Shown: positions 1-7,534, counted from the first letter of the stretch. The stretch: DNA of 11,322 nucleotides from Agromyces sp. (GCA_031178025.1 JAPSJU010000051.1:1-11322); one strand, 5' to 3'. Notes: generated by a model from the sequence alone, not told the origin. Program-made: numbers and translations.

Positions 1-277
1 GGTCGTGGGTGACGAAGCTGCCGCCGTCGCGCCCCCGACGGGTCTGGACGAGCCCCTTCTCGCGCAGCGCCACGAGCGCCTCTCGCGCCGTGACCACGGC
101 GACGCCGAGCCGGCGGGCGAGCTCGGACTCGCTCGGCAGCCGTTCCCCGTCGTGCAGCACGCCGGCGACGATCGCGTCGCTGATCCGCTGCTCGACGAGC
201 TCCGCCCGCCCGGCACCGTCGAGCGGAGAGAAGACGACCGCGCGCGTGGCGTCGGCCCGGCCCGTGGCCTGGGGCAT
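1..277 (-). CDS. GntR-family (FadR subfamily) transcriptional regulator, N-terminal part
   Basis: The gene runs off the left edge; 92 codons are visible. Reading the minus strand from the ATG at 277 gives a winged helix-turn-helix of the GntR type. The helix pair lies at about residues 26-78, with LPSESELARRLGV (48-60) and the recognition helix TAREALVALREKG, followed by the wing with GRDGGSFV (82-89). That glycine-rich wing is typical of the FadR branch, whose missing C-terminal domain would bind the effector. The start is supported by GGGAGGTGGG directly upstream of the ATG. The gene is divergent from the ABC-importer operon at 415, with a 137-base gap containing inverted repeats, so it is most likely the local repressor of that operon and perhaps of itself (inference). 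The effector is unknown; a polyamine or related amine would fit the neighbours. Confidence 0.88.
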   Translation of the reverse strand, partial: MPQATGRADATRAVVFSPLDGAGRAELVEQRISDAIVAGVLHDGERLPSESELARRLGVAVVTAREALVALREKGLVQTRRGRDGGSFVTHD

Positions 278-333
278 CCCACCTCCCGGCATGCGTGCTG
301 GCGAATCTGTGACATGACCGTAACACGGGCCTC

Positions 334-361
334 TGGACATTGACATCTGGAGCCATATGAT
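334..361 (+). promoter_or_regulatory. Probable promoter of the ABC-importer operon
   Basis: TGGACA (334-339, five of six against TTGACA) and TATGAT (356-361, five of six against TATAAT) are separated by 16 bases. This is a strikingly good sigma70-type promoter in such GC-rich DNA. Transcription would begin near 368, leaving a leader of about 47 bases before the ATG at 415, which has AAGGAGA at 404-410. A perfect TTGACA at 340-345 has no good partner at the usual distance. No convincing promoter was found for the divergent regulator gene. Confidence 0.6.
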
Positions 362-390
362 TTTGACCACGAACCTCTGGTTCCAGATGT
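343..390. promoter_or_regulatory. Operator candidates: inverted repeats around the operon promoter
   Basis: ACATCTGGA (343-351) is matched by its exact reverse complement TCCAGATGT (382-390). The right copy is part of a compact palindrome TCTGG-TT-CCAGA (376-387). A further copy of the core, CCTCTGG, occurs at 330-336 and again at 374-380. The left arm lies in the promoter spacer and the right palindrome sits just downstream of the predicted transcription start. Both are classic places for a repressor to block RNA polymerase. FadR-type GntR proteins bind short palindromes, so the divergent regulator is the obvious candidate (inference). Confidence 0.5.
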
Positions 391-414
391 TTCGCGTACG
401 TCGAAGGAGATCCC

Positions 415-1482
415 ATGACCGACTCGCAGCCGGCCATCCGCCTCACCGGGCTGACGAAGGAGTTCGGCGCGGTCACCGCGGTCGATCACGTCGACCTCGA
501 GATCGCCGCCGGCGAGTTCTTCTCGATGCTCGGGCCCTCGGGCTCCGGCAAGACCACGGTGCTGCGCCTCATCGCCGGCTTCGAGCAGCCGACGGAGGGC
601 ACGATCGAGCTCTTCGGCAAGGACGTGACGAAGCGCGCGCCCTTCGATCGCGACGTCAACACCGTCTTCCAGGACTACGCGCTCTTCCCGCACATGAGCG
701 TGCTCGAGAACGTCGCCTACGGCCTGCGCGTGCGCGGCATGGGACGGCGCGAGCGCCACGAGCGCGCGATGCGGGCGCTCGCCGCCGTGCGCCTCGAGCA
801 GATGGCGTCGCGCAAGCCCTCCCAGCTCTCGGGCGGACAGCGCCAGCGCATCGCGCTCGCCCGCGCGACCGTCGTCGAGCCGAAGGTCCTCCTCCTCGAC
901 GAGCCGCTCGGCGCCCTCGATCTCAAGCTCCGGGAGCAGATGCAGGTCGAGCTCAAGCAGATCCAGCGCGAACTCGGCATCACCTTCATCTTCGTGACCC
1001 ACGACCAGGAGGAGGCGCTCACCCTCTCCGACCGCATCGCCGTGTTCAACAACGGCCGGATCGAGCAGCTCGGCACGCCCGCCGAGCTCTACGAGCGGCC
1101 CGCATCCCGCTTCGTCGCGGACTTCGTCGGCACCTCGAACCTCTTCGACGACGCCCGCTCCCGTGCGCTGCTCGGTCGCGCCGGTGAGCACTCCGTGCGA
1201 CCCGAGAAGCTCACGGTCGGCACGGCCGAACTCGAGGGCGACGGCGTGCGGAACGCCTGGGGAACGGTCGTCGAGGCGATCTACCTCGGCAGCGGCATCC
1301 GCATCGTGGTCGACCTCGACGCCGGGACGCGTGTCACGGTGCTCGAGCAGAACGACCGCAACCGCGCGCACGACGACGAGCGCGGCGATCGCGTCGTCGT
1401 CACCTGGCACGACGCCGACGTGATCGCGCTCGAGGCATCCGACGTCCGGCTTCCGGATGCCGCAGCACCGGCGCCCGCATGA
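415..1482 (+). CDS. Polyamine-type ABC transporter, ATP-binding subunit (PotA-like)
   Basis: A 355-residue cytoplasmic ATPase that would power import through the two permeases encoded downstream. All ABC motifs are intact: Walker A GPSGSGKT (40-47), Q-loop Q86 in VFQDYALFPH, signature LSGGQ (138-142), Walker B VLLLDEP (158-164), D-loop GALD (166-169) and switch histidine H196 in VTHDQEEA. Residues from about 240 form a TOBE domain, with FVGTSN at 237-242 and the VRPEKL segment near 261-266, as in PotA and other MalK/CysA-type importers. Length is normal for the family. The ATG at 415 is preceded by AAGGAGA at good spacing. It is first in a four-gene operon, 43 bases before the binding-protein gene. 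The class is secure. The polyamine label rests on the company it keeps, since PotA, CysA and FbpC ATPases resemble one another. Confidence 0.93.
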   Translation: MTDSQPAIRLTGLTKEFGAVTAVDHVDLEIAAGEFFSMLGPSGSGKTTVLRLIAGFEQPTEGTIELFGKDVTKRAPFDRDVNTVFQDYALFPHMSVLENVAYGLRVRGMGRRERHERAMRALAAVRLEQMASRKPSQLSGGQRQRIALARATVVEPKVLLLDEPLGALDLKLREQMQVELKQIQRELGITFIFVTHDQEEALTLSDRIAVFNNGRIEQLGTPAELYERPASRFVADFVGTSNLFDDARSRALLGRAGEHSVRPEKLTVGTAELEGDGVRNAWGTVVEAIYLGSGIRIVVDLDAGTRVTVLEQNDRNRAHDDERGDRVVVTWHDADVIALEASDVRLPDAAAPAPA

Positions 1483-1525
1483 CCTGCACCACCCCCGCAC
1501 CACCCACACAGAACAGGAGAGAACC

Positions 1526-2713
1526 ATGAAGCGGATTCCGCGTACGGCTCGCCGCGGCGCGACCGTCGGGCTCGCGATCGCCTCGATCGCCGTGCTCACG
1601 GCCTGCGGCACCACCGCCGCCTCGAACGACAGCGCCGGTGAGGAGATCACCGAGCTCGGGGAGATGGAGGGCCAGGTGTCGCTCCTCGCGTGGCCCGGCT
1701 ACGTCGAGGACGGCTCGAACGACCCCGCCATCGACTGGGTCACCCCCTTCGAGGAGGAGACCGGCTGCCAGGTCACCTCGAAGACCTACGGCACGTCGGA
1801 CGAGGCGTTCAACCTCATGAAGACCGGCGAGTACGACGTCGTCGCGGCATCGGGCGACGCCTCGCTCCGCCTCGTCGCGGCCGGCGACGTGGCACCCGTG
1901 AACACCGACCTCATCCCGAACTACGAGGGCATCTACGACTTCCTGAAGATGCAGTCCTGGAACTCGGTCGACGGCAAGGCCTACGGCGTGCCGCACGGCT
2001 ACGGCGCCAACCTGCTCATGTACAACACCGAGGTCTTCCCCGAGCCTCCCACGTCGTGGGACGTCGTCTTCGACAAGGCGAGCGAGCACGCCGGCAAGGT
2101 GACCGCGTACGACTCGCCCATCTACATCGCCGACGCCGCGGTCTACCTCATGCACCACCAGCCCGAGCTCGGCATCGAGAACCCCTACGCCCTCGACGAG
2201 GAGCAGTTCCAGGCGGCGGTCGACCTGCTCAAGGAGCAGCGCGCGTCGATCGGCGAGTACTGGTCGGACTACCTCAAGGAGATCCAGGCGTTCGAGACCG
2301 GCGACACGGTCGTCGGCACGAGCTGGCAGGTCATCCAGAACGTGCTCGAGAGCTCGGGCGCGCCGACCGCGGTCGTGCTCCCCGAAGAGGGGACGACCGG
2401 CTGGTCGGACACCTGGATGATCGCGTCGGAGGCGAAGAACCCCAACTGCGCCTACGCGTGGCTGAACTACATCGCGAGCCCGGAGGCCAACGCCGCCGCG
2501 ACCGAGTACTTCGGTGAGGCGCCGTCGAACGAGGCCGCCTGCGAGTTCCGCTCGGAGGGGTCGTGCGAGGCGTTCCACGCCGGTGACGAGGAGTACGCGT
2601 CGCAGATCTGGTACTGGTCGACGCCCATCGCCGAATGCCTCGACGGCCGGACCGACGTGGAATGCGTCGACTACTCCGGCTGGACCGCGGCCTGGCAGGA
2701 GATCAAGGGCTGA
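1526..2713 (+). CDS. Polyamine-type ABC transporter substrate-binding lipoprotein (PotD/YdcS-like)
   Basis: A 395-residue extracytoplasmic binding protein. The start at 1526 is chosen over an upstream in-frame codon (1457) because it has AGGAGA at 1515-1520 and yields a proper lipoprotein signal: basic MKRIPRTARR, hydrophobic core 12-24, lipobox LTAC with the lipidated cysteine at 27. Characteristic family stretches are LAWPGYVEDG (54-63), YDVVAASGDASLRL (103-116), GKAYGVPHGYGANLLMYN (150-167) with TSWDVVF (176-182), and GTTGWSDTWM (289-298). These match the spermidine/putrescine-binding group (COG0687), especially the YdcS-like actinobacterial form. The mature part has six further cysteines (81, 308, 339, 347, 371, 380), which could form three disulfides. 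It would deliver substrate to the permeases at 2799 and 3711. Relatives bind putrescine, spermidine, GABA or opines, so the exact substrate is open. Confidence 0.9.
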   Translation: MKRIPRTARRGATVGLAIASIAVLTACGTTAASNDSAGEEITELGEMEGQVSLLAWPGYVEDGSNDPAIDWVTPFEEETGCQVTSKTYGTSDEAFNLMKTGEYDVVAASGDASLRLVAAGDVAPVNTDLIPNYEGIYDFLKMQSWNSVDGKAYGVPHGYGANLLMYNTEVFPEPPTSWDVVFDKASEHAGKVTAYDSPIYIADAAVYLMHHQPELGIENPYALDEEQFQAAVDLLKEQRASIGEYWSDYLKEIQAFETGDTVVGTSWQVIQNVLESSGAPTAVVLPEEGTTGWSDTWMIASEAKNPNCAYAWLNYIASPEANAAATEYFGEAPSNEAACEFRSEGSCEAFHAGDEEYASQIWYWSTPIAECLDGRTDVECVDYSGWTAAWQEIKG

Positions 2714-2718
2714 CGCCT

Positions 2719-2763
2719 CGGCCGTCGGGGAGCGTCCGCACCGCGCGCGCTCCCCGACCGCCG
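2719..2763 (+). promoter_or_regulatory. Intercistronic stem-loop between binding-protein and permease genes
   Basis: GTCGGGGAGCG (2724-2734) pairs perfectly with CGCTCCCCGAC (2748-2758) around a 13-base loop. After one C/C mismatch, CGGC (2719-2722) pairs with GCCG (2760-2763), giving a 15-bp stem that begins 5 bases after the stop codon. There is no T-tract. Such structures behind binding-protein genes usually act as 3' stabilisers or partial terminators that let the soluble component exceed the membrane subunits. That role here is inference; the pairing itself is seen. Confidence 0.65.
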
Positions 2764-2798
2764 ATCCCCACTTCCCACTCACTCCCGACAGGACACGC

Positions 2799-3701
2799 AT
2801 GACGACCCACGCACCCGTGCCCCGACCGCGGGAGACGACCGCGCGCGCGGCATCCGTCTTCCTGAGCACCCACCCGAGGGCGCGCCTCGCGCTGCTGCTC
2901 ACCGCGCCGCTGTTCTGGCTCGGACTGGTCTACATCGTCGCGCTCGTGCTGCTGCTCGTCACGGCGTTCTGGTCGGTCGACAGCTTCACCGGGCAGATCA
3001 GCCAGACGTGGACGCTCGACAACATCATCACCGTGCTGACGGGGTCGCTCTACCAGACGGTCACCCTCCGCACGCTCGGTGTGGCCCTGCTCGTGACGAT
3101 CATCGACGTCGCGCTCGCGCTGCCGATCGCGTTCTACATGGCCAAGGTCGCGACGCCGCGCATGCAGCGCATCCTCGTCATCGCCGTGCTGACCCCGCTG
3201 TGGGCGTCGTACCTCGTCAAGGCGTACGCCTGGCGGTCGGTGCTGTCGCAGGACGGCATCCTCGAGTGGCTCGTCGCGCCCTTCGGCGGGAGCACCCCGG
3301 GCTACGGGCTGCCCGCGACGATCATCACGCTGTCGTACCTGTGGCTGCCGTACGTGATCCTGCCGATCTACGCCGGGCTCGAGCGGGTGCCCGACTCGCT
3401 GCTCGAGGCATCCGGCGACCTCGGCGCCCGCACCTGGCCGACGCTGCGGCACGTCGTCCTCCCGCTCGCGCTGCCGGCCATCATCGCGGGCACGATCTTC
3501 AGCTTCTCGCTCTCGCTCGGCGACTACATCACCGTCAACATCGTCGGCGGCGCGAACCAGATGCTCGGCAACCTCGTGTACACCAACGTCGGCGCGGCCA
3601 ACAACCTGCCGCTCGCGTCGGCGATCGCCCTCATCCCGATCGTGATCATCTTCGGGTACCTCTTCCTCGTGCGCCGCACCGGCGCCCTCGACAACCTCTA
3701 A
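2799..3701 (+). CDS. Polyamine-type ABC transporter permease 1 (PotB-like)
   Basis: A 300-residue inner-membrane subunit. Strongly hydrophobic segments lie at about 30-58, 87-115, 124-145, 170-192, 222-245 and 272-291, giving the usual six helices. The ATPase-docking EAA loop is clear: EASGDLGARTWPTLRHVVLP at 203-222. The N-terminal 25 residues are polar and basic. The ATG at 2799 is chosen because an upstream extension would run back through the stem-loop and the preceding gene. Its ribosome site is weak (AGGA at 2790-2793), which may keep expression below that of the binding protein. It would pair with the permease starting 9 bases downstream to form the heterodimeric channel, as PotB with PotC. 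Confidence 0.9.
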   Translation: MTTHAPVPRPRETTARAASVFLSTHPRARLALLLTAPLFWLGLVYIVALVLLLVTAFWSVDSFTGQISQTWTLDNIITVLTGSLYQTVTLRTLGVALLVTIIDVALALPIAFYMAKVATPRMQRILVIAVLTPLWASYLVKAYAWRSVLSQDGILEWLVAPFGGSTPGYGLPATIITLSYLWLPYVILPIYAGLERVPDSLLEASGDLGARTWPTLRHVVLPLALPAIIAGTIFSFSLSLGDYITVNIVGGANQMLGNLVYTNVGAANNLPLASAIALIPIVIIFGYLFLVRRTGALDNL

Positions 3702-3710
3702 GGCAGACGG

Positions 3711-4511
3711 ATGCGTCTCTCCCGCTTCTCCCGCACGACGCTCGGCGTCATCACCGCGATCATCCTCGGGATCGTGTACGTGCCGCTGCTCGTCGTGCTC
3801 GTGAACTCGTTCTCGACCTCGACGTCGCTCACCTGGCCGCCGCCCGGCTTCACGCTCGAGTGGTGGGGGCGGGCGTTCCGCAGCGCGGGAGCGCTCGAGG
3901 CGGTGTCGACGAGCGTGCAGGTCGCCGTCATCTCGACCCTCATCTCGCTCGTGCTCGGCACGCTCATCTCCCTCGCCCTGCAGCGGTTCGCCTTCTTCGG
4001 GCGCGACGCGATCAGCCTGCTCATCATCCTGCCGATCGCGCTGCCGGGCATCATCACCGGCATCGCGCTGAACAACTTCTTCCGCACCATCATGGGCGTG
4101 CCGCTCTCGATCTGGACGGTCGTCATCGCCCACGCGACGTTCTGCATCGTCACGGTGTTCAACAACGTGATCGCGCGCCTGCGGCGGCTCGGCACCAACC
4201 TCGAGGAGGCATCCGCCGACCTGGGCGCGGGGGTGTGGACGACGTTCCGGCTCGTGACCTTCCCCCAGTTGCGCTCGGCGCTGCTCGCGGGCGGCCTGCT
4301 CGCCTTCGCGCTGAGCTTCGACGAGATCATCGTCACGACGTTCACGGCGGGATCGGGTGTGACGACGCTGCCGATCTTCATCCTGAACAACATGTTCCGG
4401 CCGAGCCAGGCGCCCATCGTGTCGGTCATCGCCGTGGTGCTCGTGCTGATCTCGATCATCCCGATCTACATCGCGCAGCGGCTGTCGGGGTCGGAGCAGC
4501 AGCGCCGCTGA
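3711..4511 (+). CDS. Polyamine-type ABC transporter permease 2 (PotC-like)
   Basis: A 266-residue membrane subunit beginning nine bases after the first permease gene, so translation is probably coupled; only a weak AAGG lies upstream. Hydrophobic helices are at about 10-33, 68-91, 99-122, 132-152, 188-213 and 236-256. The EAA loop reads EEASADLGAGVWTTFRLVTF (165-184). The segment LAFALSFDEIIVTTF (197-211) and the following PIFILNNMFRP (221-231) are typical of PotC-type permeases. It ends the operon. No convincing intrinsic terminator follows; a 7-bp inverted repeat with a 21-base loop at the end of the gene is too weak to call. Confidence 0.9.
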   Translation: MRLSRFSRTTLGVITAIILGIVYVPLLVVLVNSFSTSTSLTWPPPGFTLEWWGRAFRSAGALEAVSTSVQVAVISTLISLVLGTLISLALQRFAFFGRDAISLLIILPIALPGIITGIALNNFFRTIMGVPLSIWTVVIAHATFCIVTVFNNVIARLRRLGTNLEEASADLGAGVWTTFRLVTFPQLRSALLAGGLLAFALSFDEIIVTTFTAGSGVTTLPIFILNNMFRPSQAPIVSVIAVVLVLISIIPIYIAQRLSGSEQQRR

Positions 4512-4560
4512 GCGGCCGGTCGTCGTGGCATCCGCGAACCTGGTGCTCATCTGAGCGCTT

Positions 4561-4611
4561 CGTGACGCGTCGCCTGCACATGTGCGTGCGTCACGTGAAC
4601 GTCTCGTGACG
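4561..4611 (+). promoter_or_regulatory. Repeat cluster upstream of the secreted-nuclease gene (possible Pho-type activator site)
   Basis: CGTGACG occurs at 4561-4567 and 4605-4611, and its complement CGTCACG at 4589-4595. TCACGTGA (4591-4598) and GCACATGTGC (4576-4585) are exact palindromes. Read as direct repeats, GTGA falls at 4562, 4595 and 4606, that is at steps of 33 and 11 bases, so all copies lie on one face of the helix. CACGTGAA-CGT-CTCGTGAC resembles the 8+3 direct-repeat layout known for actinobacterial PhoP/PhoR boxes. It ends just upstream of the predicted -35 region. Phosphate control of a secreted nuclease would make sense, but this is inference. Confidence 0.35.
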
Positions 4612-4615
4612 ACTC

Positions 4616-4645
4616 TTCCCGGCGCGCTGCCCGCTCGCCTAGGCT
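4616..4645 (+). promoter_or_regulatory. Probable promoter of the secreted-nuclease gene
   Basis: TAGGCT (4640-4645) is a good actinobacterial -10 (TAxxxT). A poor -35, TTCCCG (4616-4621), lies 18 bases upstream. The start of transcription would be near 4652, with a leader of about 43 bases to the ATG at 4695. A weak -35 next to phased repeats (4595-4611) suggests an activator-dependent promoter. Confidence 0.45.
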
Positions 4646-4694
4646 GGCGCCCGTCTGGCGGGTCACGGTGGCCCACCTGCACGAGGAGCCCACG

Positions 4695-7406
4695 ATGCAT
4701 CGATCCCTCCATCGCCTGACCGTCGGCCTCACCGCCGCTGCGACCGCAGCCGTGGGCCTGGCCGTGCCGACCTCCGCGTTCGCCGCGGATGGCGCACCGG
4801 TCATCAACGAGTTCTCGGCGAGCACGACCGGCACCGACGTCGAGTACGTCGAGCTGCTCGCGGCGGCCGGCAGCGACCTGAGCGGGTACCGCGTGCTCGA
4901 GCTCGAAGGCGACTTCGCGGCCGCGACGCCGACCGCGCTCGGCGTCGTCGACGAGGTGATCTCGTTCGGCACCGCCGACGGGGATGGCCGCTTCCTGCTC
5001 TCGCTCCCCGCCAATGCGCTGGAGAACGGCACCATGAGCCTGCTGCTCGTGAGCGGATTCGCCGAGCCCCTCGGCACCGACCTCGACGCGAACGACGACG
5101 GCGTGCTCGAGCTGCCGGCCGGCGTCACCCTCGTCGACTCCATCGCCGTGCACGACGGGGGCACGGGCGACCGGGCCTACGGATCGACCGTGCTGACGGT
5201 GGCCTACGACGGGCTCTCGTTCGCGCCCGGCGGCGCCTCGCGCATCCCCGACGGCACCGACACCGACGCGACCGGCGACTGGGTGCGCAACGACTTCGAC
5301 CTGGCCGGGATCCCGGGCACCACCGGGACGCTCGTCGCCGGCGAGGCCCTGAACACGCCGGGTGCCGCCAACTCCACCGGCGAGACGGAGGAGCCCCCTG
5401 TCGAGGTCGACTGCGCCGCACCGGTCGTGACGATCGGCTCGGTGCAGGGAACCACGGACGTCTCGCCCGTCGTCGGCGCGACCGTCGAGATCGAGGGCGT
5501 CGTCGTCGGCGACTTCCAGGCCGGCGGATTCGCCGGCTACTCCGTCCAGGATGCCGGCGACGGTGTCGCGGCGACATCCGACGGCATCTTCGTCTACGCG
5601 CCGGGCGGCGAGGACGTCGCCGTCGGCGACGAGGTGCACGTCGTGGGCGTCGTGAGCGAGTACAACGGCATGACCGAGGTCACCGCCGAGGGCATCGCCG
5701 TCTGCGCGAATGATGCGGCACTGCCCGCGCCCACCGCGATCAGTCTGCCCGCCGACCCTGCGCTGTACGAGCCGCTCGAGAACATGCGGGTGACGCTGCC
5801 GCAGCAGCTCTCCATCCTCGAGTTCTTCGAGTTCGCCCGCTACGGCACGGTGACGCTCGGCAGCGAGCGGCACATGACGCCGACCGCCGTCGTCGAGCCG
5901 GGCTCGCCCGAGTACCTCGCGCTGGTCGAGGCGAACGCCCGTGACACGCTCACGCTCGACGATGCTCGGTCGACGGAGAACCCCGACCCCGCCCTCCACC
6001 CCGACGGCGACGTCTTCACCCTCGAGCACTCCTTCCGCGGCGGCGACCTCGTGTCGAACGTCACCGGGGTGCTCGACTACCGCCTCGACGCACCGAGTGC
6101 GCCCGCCGCGTCCGCCGGGTGGCGCATCCAGCCCACCGAGGGCGCCGACTTCCAGGCGGTGAACCTCCGCACCGAGAACGACGTCCCCGCCGTCGGCGGC
6201 ACGACCACGGTGTCGAGCTTCAACGTGCTGAACTACTTCACGACCCTCGGCTCGCGCGGGGCGAACGACCAGGCGGAGTTCGACCGGCAGGAGGCCAAGA
6301 TCGTCTCGGCCCTCGCCGCGATCGACGCCGACATCTTCGGGCTCATCGAGATCGAGAACAACGGCGACACGGCAGTGGGTGCGCTCGTCGGCGCGCTGAA
6401 CGAGCGCGTCGGCGCCGGCACGTACGACTACATCTCCACCGGCATCCTCGGCACCGACGTGATCACGACGGCGCTCATCTACAAGCCGGCGGAAGTCGCG
6501 CCCGCCGGCGCGCACGCCGTGCTCGACGAGACGGTCGATCCCCGGTTCGACACCGACCGCAACCGTCCGGCGCTCGCGCAGACGTTCACCGACCTCGGTA
6601 CCGGCGGTGACGTGACCGTCGTCGTCAACCACCTCAAGTCGAAGGGCTCGGCCTGCGGTGCCGCGGACCCCGACACGGGCGACGGCTCGGGCAACTGCAA
6701 CCTCACGCGGACGGCCGCAGCGGAGGCCCTCGTCGACTGGCTCGCCGGTGACCCGACCGGGCAGGGCTCGGGCAACGAGCTCGTCATCGGAGACCTCAAC
6801 GCCTACGACAAGGAGGACCCGATCGACGTCTTCCGTGCCGGCGGGTACACCGACCTCCTCTTCGAGTACCAGGGCGAGCACGCGTACTCCTACGTGTTCG
6901 ACGGCCAGCTCGGCTACCTCGACTACGCGCTCGCCGGCACCGAGCTCCTCGACAACGTCACCGGAGCGGGGGCGTGGCACATCAACTCCGATGAGCCGAG
7001 CCTGATCGATTACGACATGACGTTCAAGAAGCCGGCGCAGGACGCCCTCTGGGCGCCCGACGAGTGGCGGTCGAGCGACCACGACCCGGTCGTCGTCGGT
7101 CTCGACCTCGACGAGACGGCGCCCGAGCTGCACGTCACCGCCGATCCGTCCGTCGTCTTCCCGCCCGACAACCGGTGGCGCTCGGTGACCTTCGACATCG
7201 CCGCGGTCGACAACAGCGGCGGCGCCGTGTCCGTCGAGATCGTCGATGTCGCGGCGGCCGGTCACAAGGCCGAGATCCGCGAGGTGTCCGACACCGAGGT
7301 GGAGGTGCGCGCCCGCAACGGTGCCGTGTACACGGTGACGTTCGAGGCGACCGATCCGAGCGGCAACGCGACCACGGAGACGGTCACGATCACGGTCGGG
7401 CGATAG
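4695..7406 (+). CDS. Secreted endonuclease, ExeM/NucH family (lamin-tail, OB-fold and EEP domains)
   Basis: A 903-residue exported nuclease, probably degrading extracellular DNA or RNA. ATG 4695 has GAGGAG at 4683-4688 and gives a clean Sec signal (cleavage after AFA, about residue 30); the in-frame GTG at 4668 would spoil it. Order: lamin-tail-like domain (about 33-225, starting APVINEFSAS and VEYVEL); Pro/Glu-rich linker; OB-fold like that of YhcR (about 245-340, EIEGVVVGDFQ, YSVQD, GIFVYAP); linking region; endonuclease/exonuclease/phosphatase domain (about 504-804). Catalytic signatures are present: SFNVLNYF with N510, IEIEN with E552, VVNHLKSKG with H646, GDLN with D700/N702, and SSDHDPV with D795/H796. 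Cysteine pairs 240/337 and 654/668 may form disulfides. Residues 810-903 look like an Ig/HYR-type beta domain (TVTFEATDPSGNATTETVTI). No LPXTG or membrane anchor is seen, so it should be released. It has its own promoter region and terminator. Confidence 0.92.
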   Translation: MHRSLHRLTVGLTAAATAAVGLAVPTSAFAADGAPVINEFSASTTGTDVEYVELLAAAGSDLSGYRVLELEGDFAAATPTALGVVDEVISFGTADGDGRFLLSLPANALENGTMSLLLVSGFAEPLGTDLDANDDGVLELPAGVTLVDSIAVHDGGTGDRAYGSTVLTVAYDGLSFAPGGASRIPDGTDTDATGDWVRNDFDLAGIPGTTGTLVAGEALNTPGAANSTGETEEPPVEVDCAAPVVTIGSVQGTTDVSPVVGATVEIEGVVVGDFQAGGFAGYSVQDAGDGVAATSDGIFVYAPGGEDVAVGDEVHVVGVVSEYNGMTEVTAEGIAVCANDAALPAPTAISLPADPALYEPLENMRVTLPQQLSILEFFEFARYGTVTLGSERHMTPTAVVEPGSPEYLALVEANARDTLTLDDARSTENPDPALHPDGDVFTLEHSFRGGDLVSNVTGVLDYRLDAPSAPAASAGWRIQPTEGADFQAVNLRTENDVPAVGGTTTVSSFNVLNYFTTLGSRGANDQAEFDRQEAKIVSALAAIDADIFGLIEIENNGDTAVGALVGALNERVGAGTYDYISTGILGTDVITTALIYKPAEVAPAGAHAVLDETVDPRFDTDRNRPALAQTFTDLGTGGDVTVVVNHLKSKGSACGAADPDTGDGSGNCNLTRTAAAEALVDWLAGDPTGQGSGNELVIGDLNAYDKEDPIDVFRAGGYTDLLFEYQGEHAYSYVFDGQLGYLDYALAGTELLDNVTGAGAWHINSDEPSLIDYDMTFKKPAQDALWAPDEWRSSDHDPVVVGLDLDETAPELHVTADPSVVFPPDNRWRSVTFDIAAVDNSGGAVSVEIVDVAAAGHKAEIREVSDTEVEVRARNGAVYTVTFEATDPSGNATTETVTITVGR

Positions 7407-7445
7407 AGGCCCGCCGGCCCGACGCGGACCCGCCGCGCTGACCCG

Positions 7446-7480
7446 AGAGGGCCCGATGCTCCTGGAGCATCGGGCCCTCT
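7446..7480. terminator. Intrinsic terminator shared by convergent genes
   Basis: AGAGGGCCCGATGCTCC (7446-7462) and its exact reverse complement (7464-7480) flank a single T, so the RNA would form a stem of about 16 bp with a three-base loop. On the plus strand it is followed by TCCTC, a weak pyrimidine tail. It lies 39 bases after the nuclease stop and 54 bases beyond the transporter stop on the other strand, so it probably serves both. Confidence 0.85.
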
Positions 7481-7534
7481 TCCTCGGCCCCGGCCGGCCG
7501 GGCAGCGAGCTCGGGCGAGGACCGGCGACGGGCG

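Noticed and set aside
340..345. Perfect TTGACA as the -35 of the importer operon
   Set aside because: No acceptable -10 lies 16-19 bases downstream, whereas TGGACA-16-TATGAT is well formed on both elements.
1400..2902. A minus-strand open frame of 500 codons opposite the binding-protein gene
   Set aside because: It is an antisense shadow: rich in Arg, Gly and Val, no motif, and it opposes a gene with lipobox and conserved binding-protein segments.
4476..4510. Inverted repeat CAGCGGC/GCCGCTG at the end of the second permease gene as a terminator
   Set aside because: Only 7 bp with a 21-base loop, lying inside the coding region and without a T-tract.
4668..4694. An earlier in-frame GTG start for the secreted nuclease
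   Set aside because: It would put MAHLHEEPT ahead of the signal peptide and has no ribosome site; ATG 4695 has GAGGAG and a clean signal.
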